Source: Planctomycetota bacterium (GTDB lineage: Bacteria > Planctomycetota > Planctomycetia > Pirellulales > Pirellulaceae). Taken from it: DNA of 64,000 bases. The notes below the pieces were generated by a model. It had not been told where the DNA came from. It did no database searches and was given only the letters and a program-made list of their open reading frames with translations. Positions 17,374 through 26,476 of the stretch are shown one piece after another. Position 1 is the first letter of the stretch; every line of letters begins with the position of its first letter. The DNA lies in contig CAUJHS010000117.1 in the NCBI GenBank assembly GCA_963204915.1, positions 429,188 through 493,187 on the forward strand, written 5' to 3'. Both the position numbers and the translations under genes were made by a program.

Positions 17374-18919
17374 ACATCCGGTCGTGGTTATCGGTGGTGG
17401 GCTGGGCGGATTAGCCGCGGCGTGTACGTTAGCGGCGCGCGGCCATGCCGTGACGCTTCTGGAACGCAACGGCTGGCTGGGCGGGAAAGCCGCCGTGCAG
17501 GAGGTGAACGGCTTTCGGTTCGACATGGGGCCGACCATTCTCACGCTGCCATCGGTGTTGCGTCGCATCTTCACCGAGGCCAACCGTCCGATTGAGGACT
17601 ACCTGGACCTCATCGAACTCGACCCACAATGGCGTTGCATGTTCGCCGATGGTTCGCAGTTGGACCTTGTCGCCAATACGCAAGCCATGCAGCGTCATTT
17701 AGAGACGTTCACCAAGGGCGACGCTGCGGTCAGTCGCGGCTATGAAGACTTCATGCAGGTGTCGCGACGTCTGCACGATGTTTCTGAGCGGTTCTATTTC
17801 TGGAAAAACGTCGGTTCGATTCGCGATACGTTTGACGCCGGGACGACGTTTTCGCCCAGCGTGTTGTCGGACGTACTCAGCTTGCAAATGGGGCGCACCG
17901 TGGCGGGGTTGGTGCGCAAGCATGTTTCTGATGAGCGCGTGGCGCAAATGATCGACCATTTCACGCAGTACGTGGGTTCGGCGCCCGATGCGTCTCCCGC
18001 CGTGCTTTGTGGAATCGCCCACATGCAAACCAGCGAAGGGGTGTGGTATCCGCGAGGAGGCACGGCGGCGGTTCCCGCGGCGCTTGTGCGCCTGGGAGCC
18101 GAGTTGGGCGTCGAGTTTCGCACTGAGGCCGCCGTGGAGCGTTTGCTCATCAACGATAACCGCGTTGCCGGCGTTCAGCTTCAAGGCGGCGAACAAATCG
18201 CGGCGGCCGCCGTGGTGTCGAACTCCGATTCCGTGCGGACGCACCACGAGTTGATCGGCGGCTCGGTCGAACGAAAGTTCATGAACCGGCGACGCTACGA
18301 ACCCGCTTGCTCGGGCGTGGTGCTGTACTTGGGTTTAAGCCAGCGTTACGAACAGTTTCTGCATCATAACTTTGTGTTCTCGCGCGATCCGCATGAAGAA
18401 TTCGATTTTATTTACCGCCGCGGCGAGCCGGCGCCCGACCCCACGTGTTACGTGTGCGCTCCCGCGGTGACCGAGCCGGAGGTCGCTCCGCCGGGCGGCG
18501 AGGCGCTGTATGTGTTGGTCCACACGCCATACTTGCGGCCTCACCATAACTGGAGCGAGATGTTCCCCCAGTACCGGCAGGTCATTCTCGATAAACTGAA
18601 GACGACCGCGGGGCTGGAAGACTTTGAAAGCCGCATCGTTTCTGAGTCGCACTTGACGCCGCAAGACATCGACCAGCGGTATCACGTACTCAACGGAGCG
18701 ATCTACGGACTCGCCAGCCACGGACGCTTCCTCGGAGCGTTCAAGCCGGCGAACCGCAGCCGCGACGTACATGGTCTTTACCTCGCGGGCGGCTCGGCGC
18801 ATCCTGGTCCGGGGATGCCCATGGTTTTGATGTCGGGCTGGATTGCGGCGGACACGCTCGATCAGGACCTTCCCCAGGCGGGCTCCCCGGCGCATCGCGC
18901 CGCCGTGGCCGCGGTCTGA
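17363..18919 (+). CDS. CrtI-family carotenoid oxidase/desaturase (CrtP-like)
   Basis: This 518-residue paralogue of the operon's CrtN-like enzyme starts at the ATG at 17363, with a GAAGAAAGA ribosome site inside the aldehyde dehydrogenase gene. The FAD fold is VVIGGGLGGLAAACTLAARG, with WLGGKAAV and FRFDMGPTILTLP after it. The C-terminal region reads YGLASHGRFLGAF, then LYLAGGSAHPGPGMPMVLMSG. The last motif is the form seen in CrtP/CrtO-type oxidases that oxidise a terminal methyl group to an aldehyde, which suits the adjacent aldehyde dehydrogenase. It could instead be a second desaturase. Confidence 0.8.
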   Translation: MTRKHPVVVIGGGLGGLAAACTLAARGHAVTLLERNGWLGGKAAVQEVNGFRFDMGPTILTLPSVLRRIFTEANRPIEDYLDLIELDPQWRCMFADGSQLDLVANTQAMQRHLETFTKGDAAVSRGYEDFMQVSRRLHDVSERFYFWKNVGSIRDTFDAGTTFSPSVLSDVLSLQMGRTVAGLVRKHVSDERVAQMIDHFTQYVGSAPDASPAVLCGIAHMQTSEGVWYPRGGTAAVPAALVRLGAELGVEFRTEAAVERLLINDNRVAGVQLQGGEQIAAAAVVSNSDSVRTHHELIGGSVERKFMNRRRYEPACSGVVLYLGLSQRYEQFLHHNFVFSRDPHEEFDFIYRRGEPAPDPTCYVCAPAVTEPEVAPPGGEALYVLVHTPYLRPHHNWSEMFPQYRQVILDKLKTTAGLEDFESRIVSESHLTPQDIDQRYHVLNGAIYGLASHGRFLGAFKPANRSRDVHGLYLAGGSAHPGPGMPMVLMSGWIAADTLDQDLPQAGSPAHRAAVAAV

Positions 18920-18938
18920 AACTTGGGAGGTTCGCGAC

Positions 18939-19787
18939 GTGTCCACCGGCTCGCTCCGTCGAAACAAACTTCTCGACGCACCACGCGTAAACCATCGCAC
19001 GCGAGCGCCGCATGGGGACTCGTTGCCGACCGTGTCGCCTTTTCTCCTGCGCGGCTTTCAATGGTATGTGCGGCGTTATATGCGAAAGCACTTCAACGCC
19101 GTGCGCCTCGCGAAAGGTGCGGCGCCGGCGCCCGCCGACACCGAGGCGGTGATCTGCTACGCGAACCATCCCGGTTGGTGGGATCCGCTGCTGGCGTTCT
19201 ACATGCACCAGCGGTTCTTTCCCGGACGAACGCTGTACGCGCCCATCGATCAATCGGCCTTGGACAAGTACCCCGTGTTTCGCCGGTTGGGGTTCTACGG
19301 CATCGAGCTTGACTCGCTTGAGGGCGCTCGACGGTTTCTAACGATCACTCGCGAACTGCTGCAACGCCCCACGACGGCGATCTGGATCACCCCAGGCGGC
19401 GCATTCTCCGACGTGCGAAAACGCACCGTGCTCCAGCCGGGGCTCGCGCATCTGGCGGCGCGCATGAACCGCGTTACTTTCTTGCCGGTGGCGGTGGAGT
19501 ACACGTTCTGGGAAGAACGCACGCCCGAGGCGCTGGCTGAGTTCGGCCCGCCGCTGCACACCCAACCGGGCGACAACTCCAAGGAGTCTTGGCGAACGCG
19601 TTTCGAAGAGGCGCTCGCGGCGACGCAAGCAAGTCTCGCGACGCGCGTGATCTCGCGCGACGCCGATCAATTTGACACGTTGCTTGACGGCGCCGCAGGT
19701 GTGGGCGGGCCTTACGATCTTTTCCGGCAGGCGGCGTCTTGGCTTCGCGGCCAAGGTTTCAACCCTCGCCACAGACAACCTGGATGA
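18939..19787 (+). CDS. PlsC-type acyltransferase (CrtO-like)
   Basis: This 282-residue lysophospholipid-acyltransferase-family protein starts at a GTG (18939) with GGGAGG 8 bases upstream. The acyltransferase active site NHPGWWDPLL corresponds to the family HxxxxD motif, and WITPGGAFSD takes the place of the usual FPEG block. In staphyloxanthin-like pathways a different acyltransferase esterifies the sugar-linked carotenoid with a fatty acid. This gene's place in the operon, 19 bases after the oxidase, suggests that role. It could alternatively modify another lipid. There is no signal peptide and no obvious TM segment, so it is probably membrane-peripheral. Confidence 0.7.
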   Translation: MSTGSLRRNKLLDAPRVNHRTRAPHGDSLPTVSPFLLRGFQWYVRRYMRKHFNAVRLAKGAAPAPADTEAVICYANHPGWWDPLLAFYMHQRFFPGRTLYAPIDQSALDKYPVFRRLGFYGIELDSLEGARRFLTITRELLQRPTTAIWITPGGAFSDVRKRTVLQPGLAHLAARMNRVTFLPVAVEYTFWEERTPEALAEFGPPLHTQPGDNSKESWRTRFEEALAATQASLATRVISRDADQFDTLLDGAAGVGGPYDLFRQAASWLRGQGFNPRHRQPG

Positions 19788-19799
19788 GGAGCTGAGGCC

Positions 19800-20939
19800 G
19801 TGACCGAAATACTCGTTGTTGTCGTGTTCCTGTCCGCAACGCTCACAGCGTTTGCGTTTTTGAAGAACCTGCGTCAGTTCCAAACCGCTCCTCCCGCGGA
19901 CACAGACGCCGTCTTGCCTTCGGTTTCCGTGCTCATTCCCGCCCGCGATGAAGCCGATCGCATTCGCCAAACGCTCGACGCCGTGCTTGCCAATACCGGC
20001 GTTGACCTGGAAGTGATCGTTCTGGACGACCAAAGCCAAGACGGCACGGCGGCAATTGTCGCGGAGATCGCCGCTGCCGATGTCTGCGTGCGTGTCGTGT
20101 CAGGCGGCACGCTGCCGGCAGGATGGTGCGGCAAGCAGTTCGCCTGCTATCAACTGGCCCAACACGCGCGGCATGACGATTGGTTGTTTCTGGACGCCGA
20201 CGTCCTTCTTACCACCGACGCGGTGCGGCGGTGTTTACGGGAGCGGCGACGAACTCAGGCCGACCTGCTCAGCGGTTTCCCGCGCCAAGTGGTGGGTTCG
20301 CTGGGCGAAGCGATGCTGTTGCCGCTGATTCATGTGGTGTTGTTGACGTATCTCCCCTTTGGCCGGATGCGGTCGACGAAGTCGCCAGCGGCATCGGCAG
20401 GCTGCGGGCAAATGTTCCTCACCAGTCGTCAGGCTTACTGGCGGGCCGGAGGTCACGCGTCAATTCGCGGTTCAATGCATGACGGAGTCACGCTTCCCCG
20501 CGCCTACCGCACGGCCGATCTCACAACCGATCTGTTTGACGCGAGCGATCTGGCGCGGTGCCGGATGTATCGCGGTTGGGCGCAAACTTGGCGCGGCCTG
20601 AGCAAGAACGCCCACGAAGGTGTGGCGAACTCACGTTTGATTTTGCCCGCGACGTTGCTCCTGGGCATGGGGTATGTCGCGCCCACGTTGACCGCAGCTT
20701 ACGTGTGCATAGGGTCTCATTCGCTTTGGGTGCGCGTCGTTGCGTTGATCGCGATGGCGATTTCCTTTCTCCCGCGCGTGCTAACGGCGAATCGAATCGA
20801 CGGATTCCGCTTCGCCGCGCTCTTGATGCCGCTGTCGGTGGTGCTGTTTTTGAGTCTTCAGTGGATTGTGTGGACGAAGAACCTCTTTGGAGCGCGCGCC
20901 ACCTGGCGCGGGCGCGCCTACTCGCCCACAACCGTCTGA
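19800..20939 (+). CDS. Family 2 glycosyltransferase, membrane-bound (CrtQ/HpnB-like)
   Basis: This 379-residue glycosyltransferase starts at a GTG (19800) just after GAGGAG. It has an N-terminal hydrophobic helix (VVVVFLSATLTAFAFL), a GT-A domain with SVLIPARDEADRI, EVIVLDDQSQDGT and the DxD-type site FLDADVLL (about residues 126-133). A C-terminal block of hydrophobic segments (about 285-360) follows. The layout, including the GCGQMFLTSRQAYWRAGGH segment, matches CrtQ and hopene-associated HpnB enzymes. It is the last gene of the operon and would add the sugar to the carotenoid acid. A hopanoid substrate is the main alternative, but no hopanoid cyclase is seen here. Confidence 0.78.
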   Translation: MTEILVVVVFLSATLTAFAFLKNLRQFQTAPPADTDAVLPSVSVLIPARDEADRIRQTLDAVLANTGVDLEVIVLDDQSQDGTAAIVAEIAAADVCVRVVSGGTLPAGWCGKQFACYQLAQHARHDDWLFLDADVLLTTDAVRRCLRERRRTQADLLSGFPRQVVGSLGEAMLLPLIHVVLLTYLPFGRMRSTKSPAASAGCGQMFLTSRQAYWRAGGHASIRGSMHDGVTLPRAYRTADLTTDLFDASDLARCRMYRGWAQTWRGLSKNAHEGVANSRLILPATLLLGMGYVAPTLTAAYVCIGSHSLWVRVVALIAMAISFLPRVLTANRIDGFRFAALLMPLSVVLFLSLQWIVWTKNLFGARATWRGRAYSPTTV

Positions 20940-21204
20940 TTCGGTGCGAAGCTCCCGTTCGAGGAGAGCTGCGCCAACGTCACACCCGGCCACGGCAAAT
21001 GGCCTCGGTAAGACCATGCATCACGCCGTCGAGCGGTTCACCCCACGCGCCGCACCACAGCTCATGTGAAACCAGGATACGGCTCGAGGTTTTGCTACTC
21101 GCGCTCCAGGGGTTTTGCTAAGATCTTGCACGGCGTCGTCCAGCGTCCGTAGCACGCCGCGCGTGCTTCGTCGTACGGCAACCCAAGGTCAAGGGGATTT
21201 TCTC

Positions 21205-22596
21205 ATGTTCAGGCTCGTCTTGTTGATGACGGTTCTGTTGCTATTACCCAATGCGTTAGCCTGCGGTCAAACCTCGGCGACGCCGCCCGATGTGGCCAAC
21301 TTGCCGGCGCCGGGCGCACGAGGCAATGCGGATAACGTTCCTTACATCGGCAAGAACGATCCTACCGGCAATCCAGTTCGTCTTGCGCGAGCCACGGGGC
21401 ACGTGTCGAATTACAGCGAAGAGAAGGTTCCGCCGTACACGTTGCCCGATCCACTGGTCATGAACAATGGCGAGCCTGTGACGAGCGCCGAATCGTGGTT
21501 CAACCAACGTCGCGGCGAGATCCTCAACTTCTACCAGCGCGAAATCTACGGCCGCACGCCAGCCAATGCACCCCAAGTGACGTGGCGCGTGATAGAAACC
21601 AACGTCAGCGCCCGTGAGGGTGCGGCTTTTCTCAAACGCGTGGTGGGAGCCCTGGGCGATGGCGAAGACAGCCCGCGCATGACACTGACCGTGTATCTTC
21701 CCGCCGAGGCCGAACATCCCCTCCCTTTGCTCTTGAACCTGAGTTTTGGCTTCAATTTCGGCGGGCGCGGCAGACCGGCGTCGCCGCCGAGTTCTGGCGG
21801 TGCGGCGCGCGCCGGCTTTGACCCTGTGGCCGAGGTTTTGAGCCGCGGCTGGGGGTACGCCTCGCTCAACTACAACGAAATTCAACCTGATCGGCCCGAC
21901 CGCTGGTCGGAAGGCGTGATTGGGGCGTCGTTACCCAACGGACAGTCTCGCCCGGCGCCGGACGAATGGGGCACGATCAGCGCGTGGGCTTGGGGAGTCA
22001 GCCGCGCGATCGACTACTTCGAGACCGATCCGTCCATTAACGCCAAACAAGTGGCCATCACCGGCGCTTCGAGATTAGGCAAAACCGTGTTATGGGCCGG
22101 CGCTCAGGACGAGCGCGTGGCGGCGGTATTCGCCGTGGTTCCCGGCGAAATGGGCGCTTCGCTCATTCGTCGCGACTGGGGCGAAACGCTAGACGACATG
22201 GCCCAAAACTTCCCTTGGCAATTCGCTGGCAATTTCCAAAAGTGGGTTGGCCGATGGAACGATTTACCCGTCGATCAACACTTGCTCATTGCGCTTTGCG
22301 CCCCGCGGCCCGTGTACGTGAACGGGGGCCTGCACGACCAATGGAGCGACCCGCACGGTGAGTTCCTCGCGCTCGTGGCCGCCGGACCCGTATACCGTTT
22401 GCTTGGGGCGAACGATCTCGGCGTGACCGAACTTCCGCCACGGGACGCCCCCATCACCACCGGCCACTTGGCCTTCCACTACCACAGCGGCGGGCATACC
22501 GCGACCCCCGCCGATTGGAAAGCCTTTCTCGACTTCGCCACCCGCCACTTTCAAACCGCCGACGCCAACGCCGACGCGGGCGCCAAGCAGGAGTAG
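21205..22596 (+). CDS. Secreted CE15 glucuronoyl methylesterase-like hydrolase
   Basis: This 463-residue exported alpha/beta hydrolase starts at the ATG at 21205 with AAGGGGA upstream. The signal peptide is FRLVLLMTVLLLLPNALACG. The region SAWAWGVSRAIDYFE, then the nucleophile motif GASRLGK (Ser289), DQHLLIALCAPRPVY and the C-terminal His in FHYHSGGHTATPADW, match carbohydrate esterase family 15. That family cleaves esters between 4-O-methyl-glucuronic acid of xylan and lignin alcohols. The usual Cys of the GCSRxGK motif is Ala here. The PL4 lyase next door suggests a plant or algal cell-wall polysaccharide target. The possibility of a generic acetylxylan esterase remains. Confidence 0.8.
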   Translation: MFRLVLLMTVLLLLPNALACGQTSATPPDVANLPAPGARGNADNVPYIGKNDPTGNPVRLARATGHVSNYSEEKVPPYTLPDPLVMNNGEPVTSAESWFNQRRGEILNFYQREIYGRTPANAPQVTWRVIETNVSAREGAAFLKRVVGALGDGEDSPRMTLTVYLPAEAEHPLPLLLNLSFGFNFGGRGRPASPPSSGGAARAGFDPVAEVLSRGWGYASLNYNEIQPDRPDRWSEGVIGASLPNGQSRPAPDEWGTISAWAWGVSRAIDYFETDPSINAKQVAITGASRLGKTVLWAGAQDERVAAVFAVVPGEMGASLIRRDWGETLDDMAQNFPWQFAGNFQKWVGRWNDLPVDQHLLIALCAPRPVYVNGGLHDQWSDPHGEFLALVAAGPVYRLLGANDLGVTELPPRDAPITTGHLAFHYHSGGHTATPADWKAFLDFATRHFQTADANADAGAKQE

Positions 22597-22632
22597 CCGC
22601 CCGACGGGGTCGTTCTTGCCGCACGACTCTAT

Positions 22633-22651
22633 TATAATGAACAAATGTTCA
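22633..22651 (+). promoter_or_regulatory. TATAAT box overlapping a palindrome (GAAC-N4-GTTC), operator-like
   Basis: TATAAT at 22633-22638 runs into TGAACAAATGTTCA (22638-22651), an inverted repeat with the GAAC-N4-GTTC form known for Gram-positive LexA operators. A near-identical block occurs at 52291-52311. There is no plus-strand gene after it for over 2 kb, so if it is a promoter it would drive only a short RNA. LexA control is a guess from motif form. Confidence 0.35.
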
Positions 22652-22704
22652 TTTTCCGCGCGCCGCAAAAATTTTTTGCGAAACTCCTGGAAATTCCTGG
22701 ACGA

Positions 22705-22744
22705 AACGGCGCCGCAGCGGGAGCACGAATGTTGCGGCGCCGTT
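22705..22744. terminator. Strong inverted repeat between CE15 and PL4 genes
   Basis: AACGGCGCCGCA (22705-22716) pairs perfectly with TGCGGCGCCGTT (22733-22744) around a 16-base loop. There is no T-run. It lies between two convergent genes, so it probably ends or stabilises transcripts from both sides. A second near-palindrome, CGCAAAAATTTTTTGCG, is at 22664-22680. Confidence 0.45.
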
Positions 22745-22800
22745 GAAATTTGACCGATGCGCCAAGAAGCGTCCCCAGGGAGAAAACGCGCGCAGGGCGA

Positions 22801-24726
22801 TCACGGTATGTCGGCGGTCTCCTCGAGTTCCAGACGTAGGTAGTCGTAGATCACCCCGTTGTTGATGGGGCCGGCGGGAATAATGAGCTTCAGGATGTTT
22901 GGGCCTGGCTTCAGGAGCGTTGCGTCGAATGCAAGCTCCCGCTCGTACCATAAGCCCTGGATGGAGTGTCGTGCGATGGCGCCGTCGCTTAGCAGACGAT
23001 CGACCTGTCCAACCGAGTGGTCATTGACGGTAACTTCTATGACCCGGGCCCCCGTGCCGCAAATCGCCAAACGCAGCGTGGCTTTGCCTTGAGGAGCTTC
23101 TGGCAGTTCGAAAGCAATGGCGTACGGAGTGGCGCGTCCGTTGCCGCGAACTCCGGCGAAGGGAACCGGGCGAGCCGCCGGATCTTCATTGTGCGGGATG
23201 TGCTGGAAAAACCAATCTTTGCGAAAATCGCTTTGGCCCACGACGTAATGCACATCGTGGGGGAAGAGCGCCGGATACTTCAACGAAATCGCGGGGTCGG
23301 CATAATCGCCGCCGTGAAAAAACTCCAAGCCCGTGCGATTGGCAACGCCCACCTCCCAAAGCTGCTTGCCCTTGCGCACCGGAGTCCAGGCGAGTTCGCC
23401 TAAGTCGAGCGACTGGCCCGACTCCACGCGAATCTCCGCCTGCGCGTACTCGCCCAACACGCCGTCGGCCATGGCGTGCAACGTATAAACGCCGGCCCGT
23501 ACATGGGGGATCGTGAAGTTTCCTTCTTCGTCGCCGCGCGCCCAGAATTGATAGTGCTTGGCGTCGGTCTGCCAGTCGATCAGTCGCGGCGGGCCAAAGC
23601 GGCCCGGACGGGTCACGGGTGCGGCATATGCGGGATGCGTCAACCCCACCAGCAAGTTGGGAGTCTTCGCACCCGGCGCCTGCGGGTCTTGCAGCACAAG
23701 CCGCCCTTTTATGGTAGCGCGTTCCGACGTGCTGGGATAATCGACGCCGGCAACCCAATCGTAGGGCCACTTGGCGGTTTCCTTGTCCGACTGAGCCTGC
23801 GCATCTTCCCACATGGTCTGCGGATCGGCCCCGGAGTTCAGGTACAGGAAGAATGGGCCGATGACCTTCGTCCAACGCTCTTCTTCTCCGACGGCCACTA
23901 CGGCGCCGCCGTAATGGCTGCTGCGCCAGTAGTTGAGCACGCACGGCGCCGCAACGGGGGTCGTATCGCGATGACACAGGAACTCGACCTTCGTCGGCCC
24001 ACCGCTCAGATACTCCATCGAAGGGTTGATCAGCCAGAAGCCAACGTTCCGCGTGGTGCTCGACCAGCCATACACAGGATGCTCGAACTGGACCGCGGTA
24101 TGAACGTACTTGTCGCCGTCACGCAATTCGGCAGGAAAATGCTTACTGCGGTTGGCGCTGAGGGTCATCCAATCGAAGGCCTCGGCCAGTTTGGCGCAGA
24201 AACGGGCTTCGGTCATCGCGGCCGCCGGGTAGCTGGGCAAATGCTCGAAGGTGCAATAGGTGTAAATGCCCGAGTCGTCGCGGCCCAAAGCGTAGCGAAT
24301 TTCGATGTCGGCGGGGAAGTCGCCATTAGGTCCTGCGCCCGGCCCGCGCCCCATGCGCCGTCCGCCCGAAATTCCCTTCACCGAGACTTCCCCCCGCAGA
24401 CCGCCATTGTCGTCCGGATCAATCGTGATGCGTGTAATCGTCTCTTGGCCGCCGGTGGTATCGTGCGACCAGTAAGCGCCGGCATGTCCCGACTTGTCTG
24501 TTAGTACTTCAAACCCGTGGTGCTTCAGCGACACGAGATCGCCCGAGCGCTTCGAAACGCGGGCCGTTACCACGCCATTCGTCAGCGTGAAGGAGGACGG
24601 ATCCTCGTCGACCGTGACCGGCGAACCATTTAATTCGTGCTGCGCCTGGCACGGAGCCGCGAACTCGCTTGCCAAGACAAGTACGCACAAAATGATGGTT
24701 AGGGCGGCGCTCGGTTTGGACGTCAT
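22801..24726 (-). CDS. Secreted rhamnogalacturonan lyase-like protein (PL4)
   Basis: This 641-residue exported protein starts at the ATG at 24726 with GAGG 7 bases upstream, followed by a signal peptide (TIILCVLVLASEFAAPCQA). The layout is that of polysaccharide lyase family 4: a large beta-sandwich catalytic domain (to about residue 340), an FnIII-like domain (LVGLTHPAYA through EGNFTIPHVRAGVYTLHAMADG), then a C-terminal jelly-roll carbohydrate-binding domain (WEVGVANRTGLEFFHGGDYADP onward). The enzyme would cleave the rhamnose-galacturonate backbone of pectin by beta-elimination. Catalytic Lys/His could not be placed with certainty by eye. It converges with the CE15 esterase gene. Confidence 0.8.
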   Translation of the reverse strand: MTSKPSAALTIILCVLVLASEFAAPCQAQHELNGSPVTVDEDPSSFTLTNGVVTARVSKRSGDLVSLKHHGFEVLTDKSGHAGAYWSHDTTGGQETITRITIDPDDNGGLRGEVSVKGISGGRRMGRGPGAGPNGDFPADIEIRYALGRDDSGIYTYCTFEHLPSYPAAAMTEARFCAKLAEAFDWMTLSANRSKHFPAELRDGDKYVHTAVQFEHPVYGWSSTTRNVGFWLINPSMEYLSGGPTKVEFLCHRDTTPVAAPCVLNYWRSSHYGGAVVAVGEEERWTKVIGPFFLYLNSGADPQTMWEDAQAQSDKETAKWPYDWVAGVDYPSTSERATIKGRLVLQDPQAPGAKTPNLLVGLTHPAYAAPVTRPGRFGPPRLIDWQTDAKHYQFWARGDEEGNFTIPHVRAGVYTLHAMADGVLGEYAQAEIRVESGQSLDLGELAWTPVRKGKQLWEVGVANRTGLEFFHGGDYADPAISLKYPALFPHDVHYVVGQSDFRKDWFFQHIPHNEDPAARPVPFAGVRGNGRATPYAIAFELPEAPQGKATLRLAICGTGARVIEVTVNDHSVGQVDRLLSDGAIARHSIQGLWYERELAFDATLLKPGPNILKLIIPAGPINNGVIYDYLRLELEETADIP

Positions 24727-24918
24727 GGCAACCTCAAGGTGGAACGTTCCGCACTGCCGTTCTCGGGCTCGGAAGCAAGCGACCGCCTCCGATCCAAGGC
24801 ATGGTTCCTTTTGTAGCAGATCGCCCAAGGCCCGTCTCGGATGAGATACTTGGCGATCGTCTACAATTATCGTTCATCCACCCTGTGACGTTCCCCGGAC
24901 TTTGGAGCGCAGTACGCC

Positions 24919-26133
24919 ATGGATCGAATCGTTGCCCTTGTGTTTTTCACGTTCGCGGTTGGCGCCTCGGCGGAGGAAAACGGCGCTGCATGGAAGCGCC
25001 ATGTGATTGACGATTCGTCGAAGGGGGCCGATGGCGTTCGCCTGGCCGACGTGAACGGCGACGGACTGGTCGACATCGCCACCGGTTGGGAGCAAGGCGG
25101 CGTGGTGCGCATCTGCGTGCATCCAGGCGTCGCCAAGGTCAAAGAGAAATGGCCCGCCGTGACCGTAGGCCGCGTGAACGACCTGGAGGACGCCGTTTTC
25201 GTTGACTTGGATGCCGACGGCGCCAGGGATGTCGTCAGTTGCGCCGAAGGCGCCACGCGCGCAATTTCGATCCACTGGGCGCCCAAGTCGCCAAGCCAGT
25301 ACCTGGTCTCCGATGCCTGGCGGACCAAGTTGCTGCCGGTCGCTTCGGACAAAATGATGTGGATGTTCGCGCTGCCGCTGGAAGTCGACGGCGAGCACGG
25401 TGTAGACCTGGTGGCCGGAGGCAAGGGCCCGCGAGCCGCCCTGGGCTGGTTTCGGGCGCCGCGGAACCCCCGACATGCGGAGGACTGGACATGGCATGAA
25501 CTCCGGCGCGTGGGGTGGCTCATGTCGCTGGTGGCTTCCGATATGGACAACGACGGTGACACGGACCTCGTCTTCTCGGACCGCAAAGGCAAGTCCAGCG
25601 GAGCCTACTGGCTGGAGAATCCCGGCCGCGAAAACTCACGGGCGGAGTCGTGGAAGGAACACGTCCTGGGCGGCGTCGGAGAAGAAGCCAAGTTCCTGGA
25701 GATCGCCGATCTGGATGGCGACGGCCTGGACGATGTGCTGCTGGCCGTTCAGCCCAAGAAGATTCTGTGGCTCCGGCGTCGGGATCGCACCGGCACGGCT
25801 TGGAACTCGCACGCGTTGGCCGCGCCCGAACCCACGGGGGTGATGAAGGCGGTCAGTGTTGGCGACATCGATCAGGACGGCCAAAAAGATCTGGTATTCA
25901 GTTGCGAACAGGCGCAACCGCCGGCCCACGGTCTGATGTGGTTATCGTATCAGGGATCCCCCGCCAGTGGGACGTGGAGGCCGCATCCCTTAAGCGGCGT
26001 GGATGGCGTGAAACACGACCTCGTTGCGCTGGTTGACCTGGACGGCGATGGCGACCTCGATGCCATGACCACCGAAGAAACGACAAACCTGGGGGTCATC
26101 TGGTACGAGAACCCGACGCGTCACGCCCCGTGA
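24919..26133 (+). CDS. Secreted FG-GAP/VCBS repeat protein
   Basis: This 404-residue protein has a short signal peptide (MDRIVALVFFTFAVGASA) and repeated Asp-rich calcium-loop blades: LADVNGDGLVDIATG, VDLDADGARDVVS, SDMDNDGDTDLVFS, ADLDGDGLDDVLLA, GDIDQDGQKDLVFS and VDLDGDGDLDAMTT. Together they should fold as an integrin-like beta-propeller in the periplasm or outside the cell. Such propellers are abundant in planctomycetes and are presumed to bind ligands or polysaccharide, but no enzymatic residue is seen. It diverges from the PL4 lyase gene and stands alone. Confidence 0.8.
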   Translation: MDRIVALVFFTFAVGASAEENGAAWKRHVIDDSSKGADGVRLADVNGDGLVDIATGWEQGGVVRICVHPGVAKVKEKWPAVTVGRVNDLEDAVFVDLDADGARDVVSCAEGATRAISIHWAPKSPSQYLVSDAWRTKLLPVASDKMMWMFALPLEVDGEHGVDLVAGGKGPRAALGWFRAPRNPRHAEDWTWHELRRVGWLMSLVASDMDNDGDTDLVFSDRKGKSSGAYWLENPGRENSRAESWKEHVLGGVGEEAKFLEIADLDGDGLDDVLLAVQPKKILWLRRRDRTGTAWNSHALAAPEPTGVMKAVSVGDIDQDGQKDLVFSCEQAQPPAHGLMWLSYQGSPASGTWRPHPLSGVDGVKHDLVALVDLDGDGDLDAMTTEETTNLGVIWYENPTRHAP

Positions 26134-26329
26134 GCCAAGGCGGCGGAAGAACGGAAGGAGGCGACGATCCGATCGCAGGATCGCAACCCTTGTAGACGAC
26201 TCGGGTTACGTGATTTTGGGAGAGCGCCAACGGCGCCGTGCAAGACGCTTGCAAACGGCTGCGCCTCGGGTGGTCGCAGTCGACCCCCGGATACACCCTT
26301 TTGGCGCGCTGGGGGCGGGGCAAACGCCC

Positions 26330-26358
26330 TTGCCCATTGCGGCATAAGGGTTTATGAT
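26330..26358 (+). promoter_or_regulatory. Sigma-70-like promoter of yajC-secDF
   Basis: TTGCCC (26330-26335) and TATGAT (26353-26358) are 17 bases apart. Transcription would begin near 26365, about 110 bases before yajC. The rest of the 343-base gap 26134-26476 shows no coding or RNA gene that I can support. Confidence 0.5.
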
Positions 26359-26476
26359 ACCGCGCTGCGGTTTTCACTTTCTCTACCGCATATGCCCTGC
26401 GCTAGTCGCGTCTGCTCGGGTTCATGGGAACGGCGTTGCGGAGGGCGTCGCTGTTTGCCCGGCCCGTGGTGAATGT

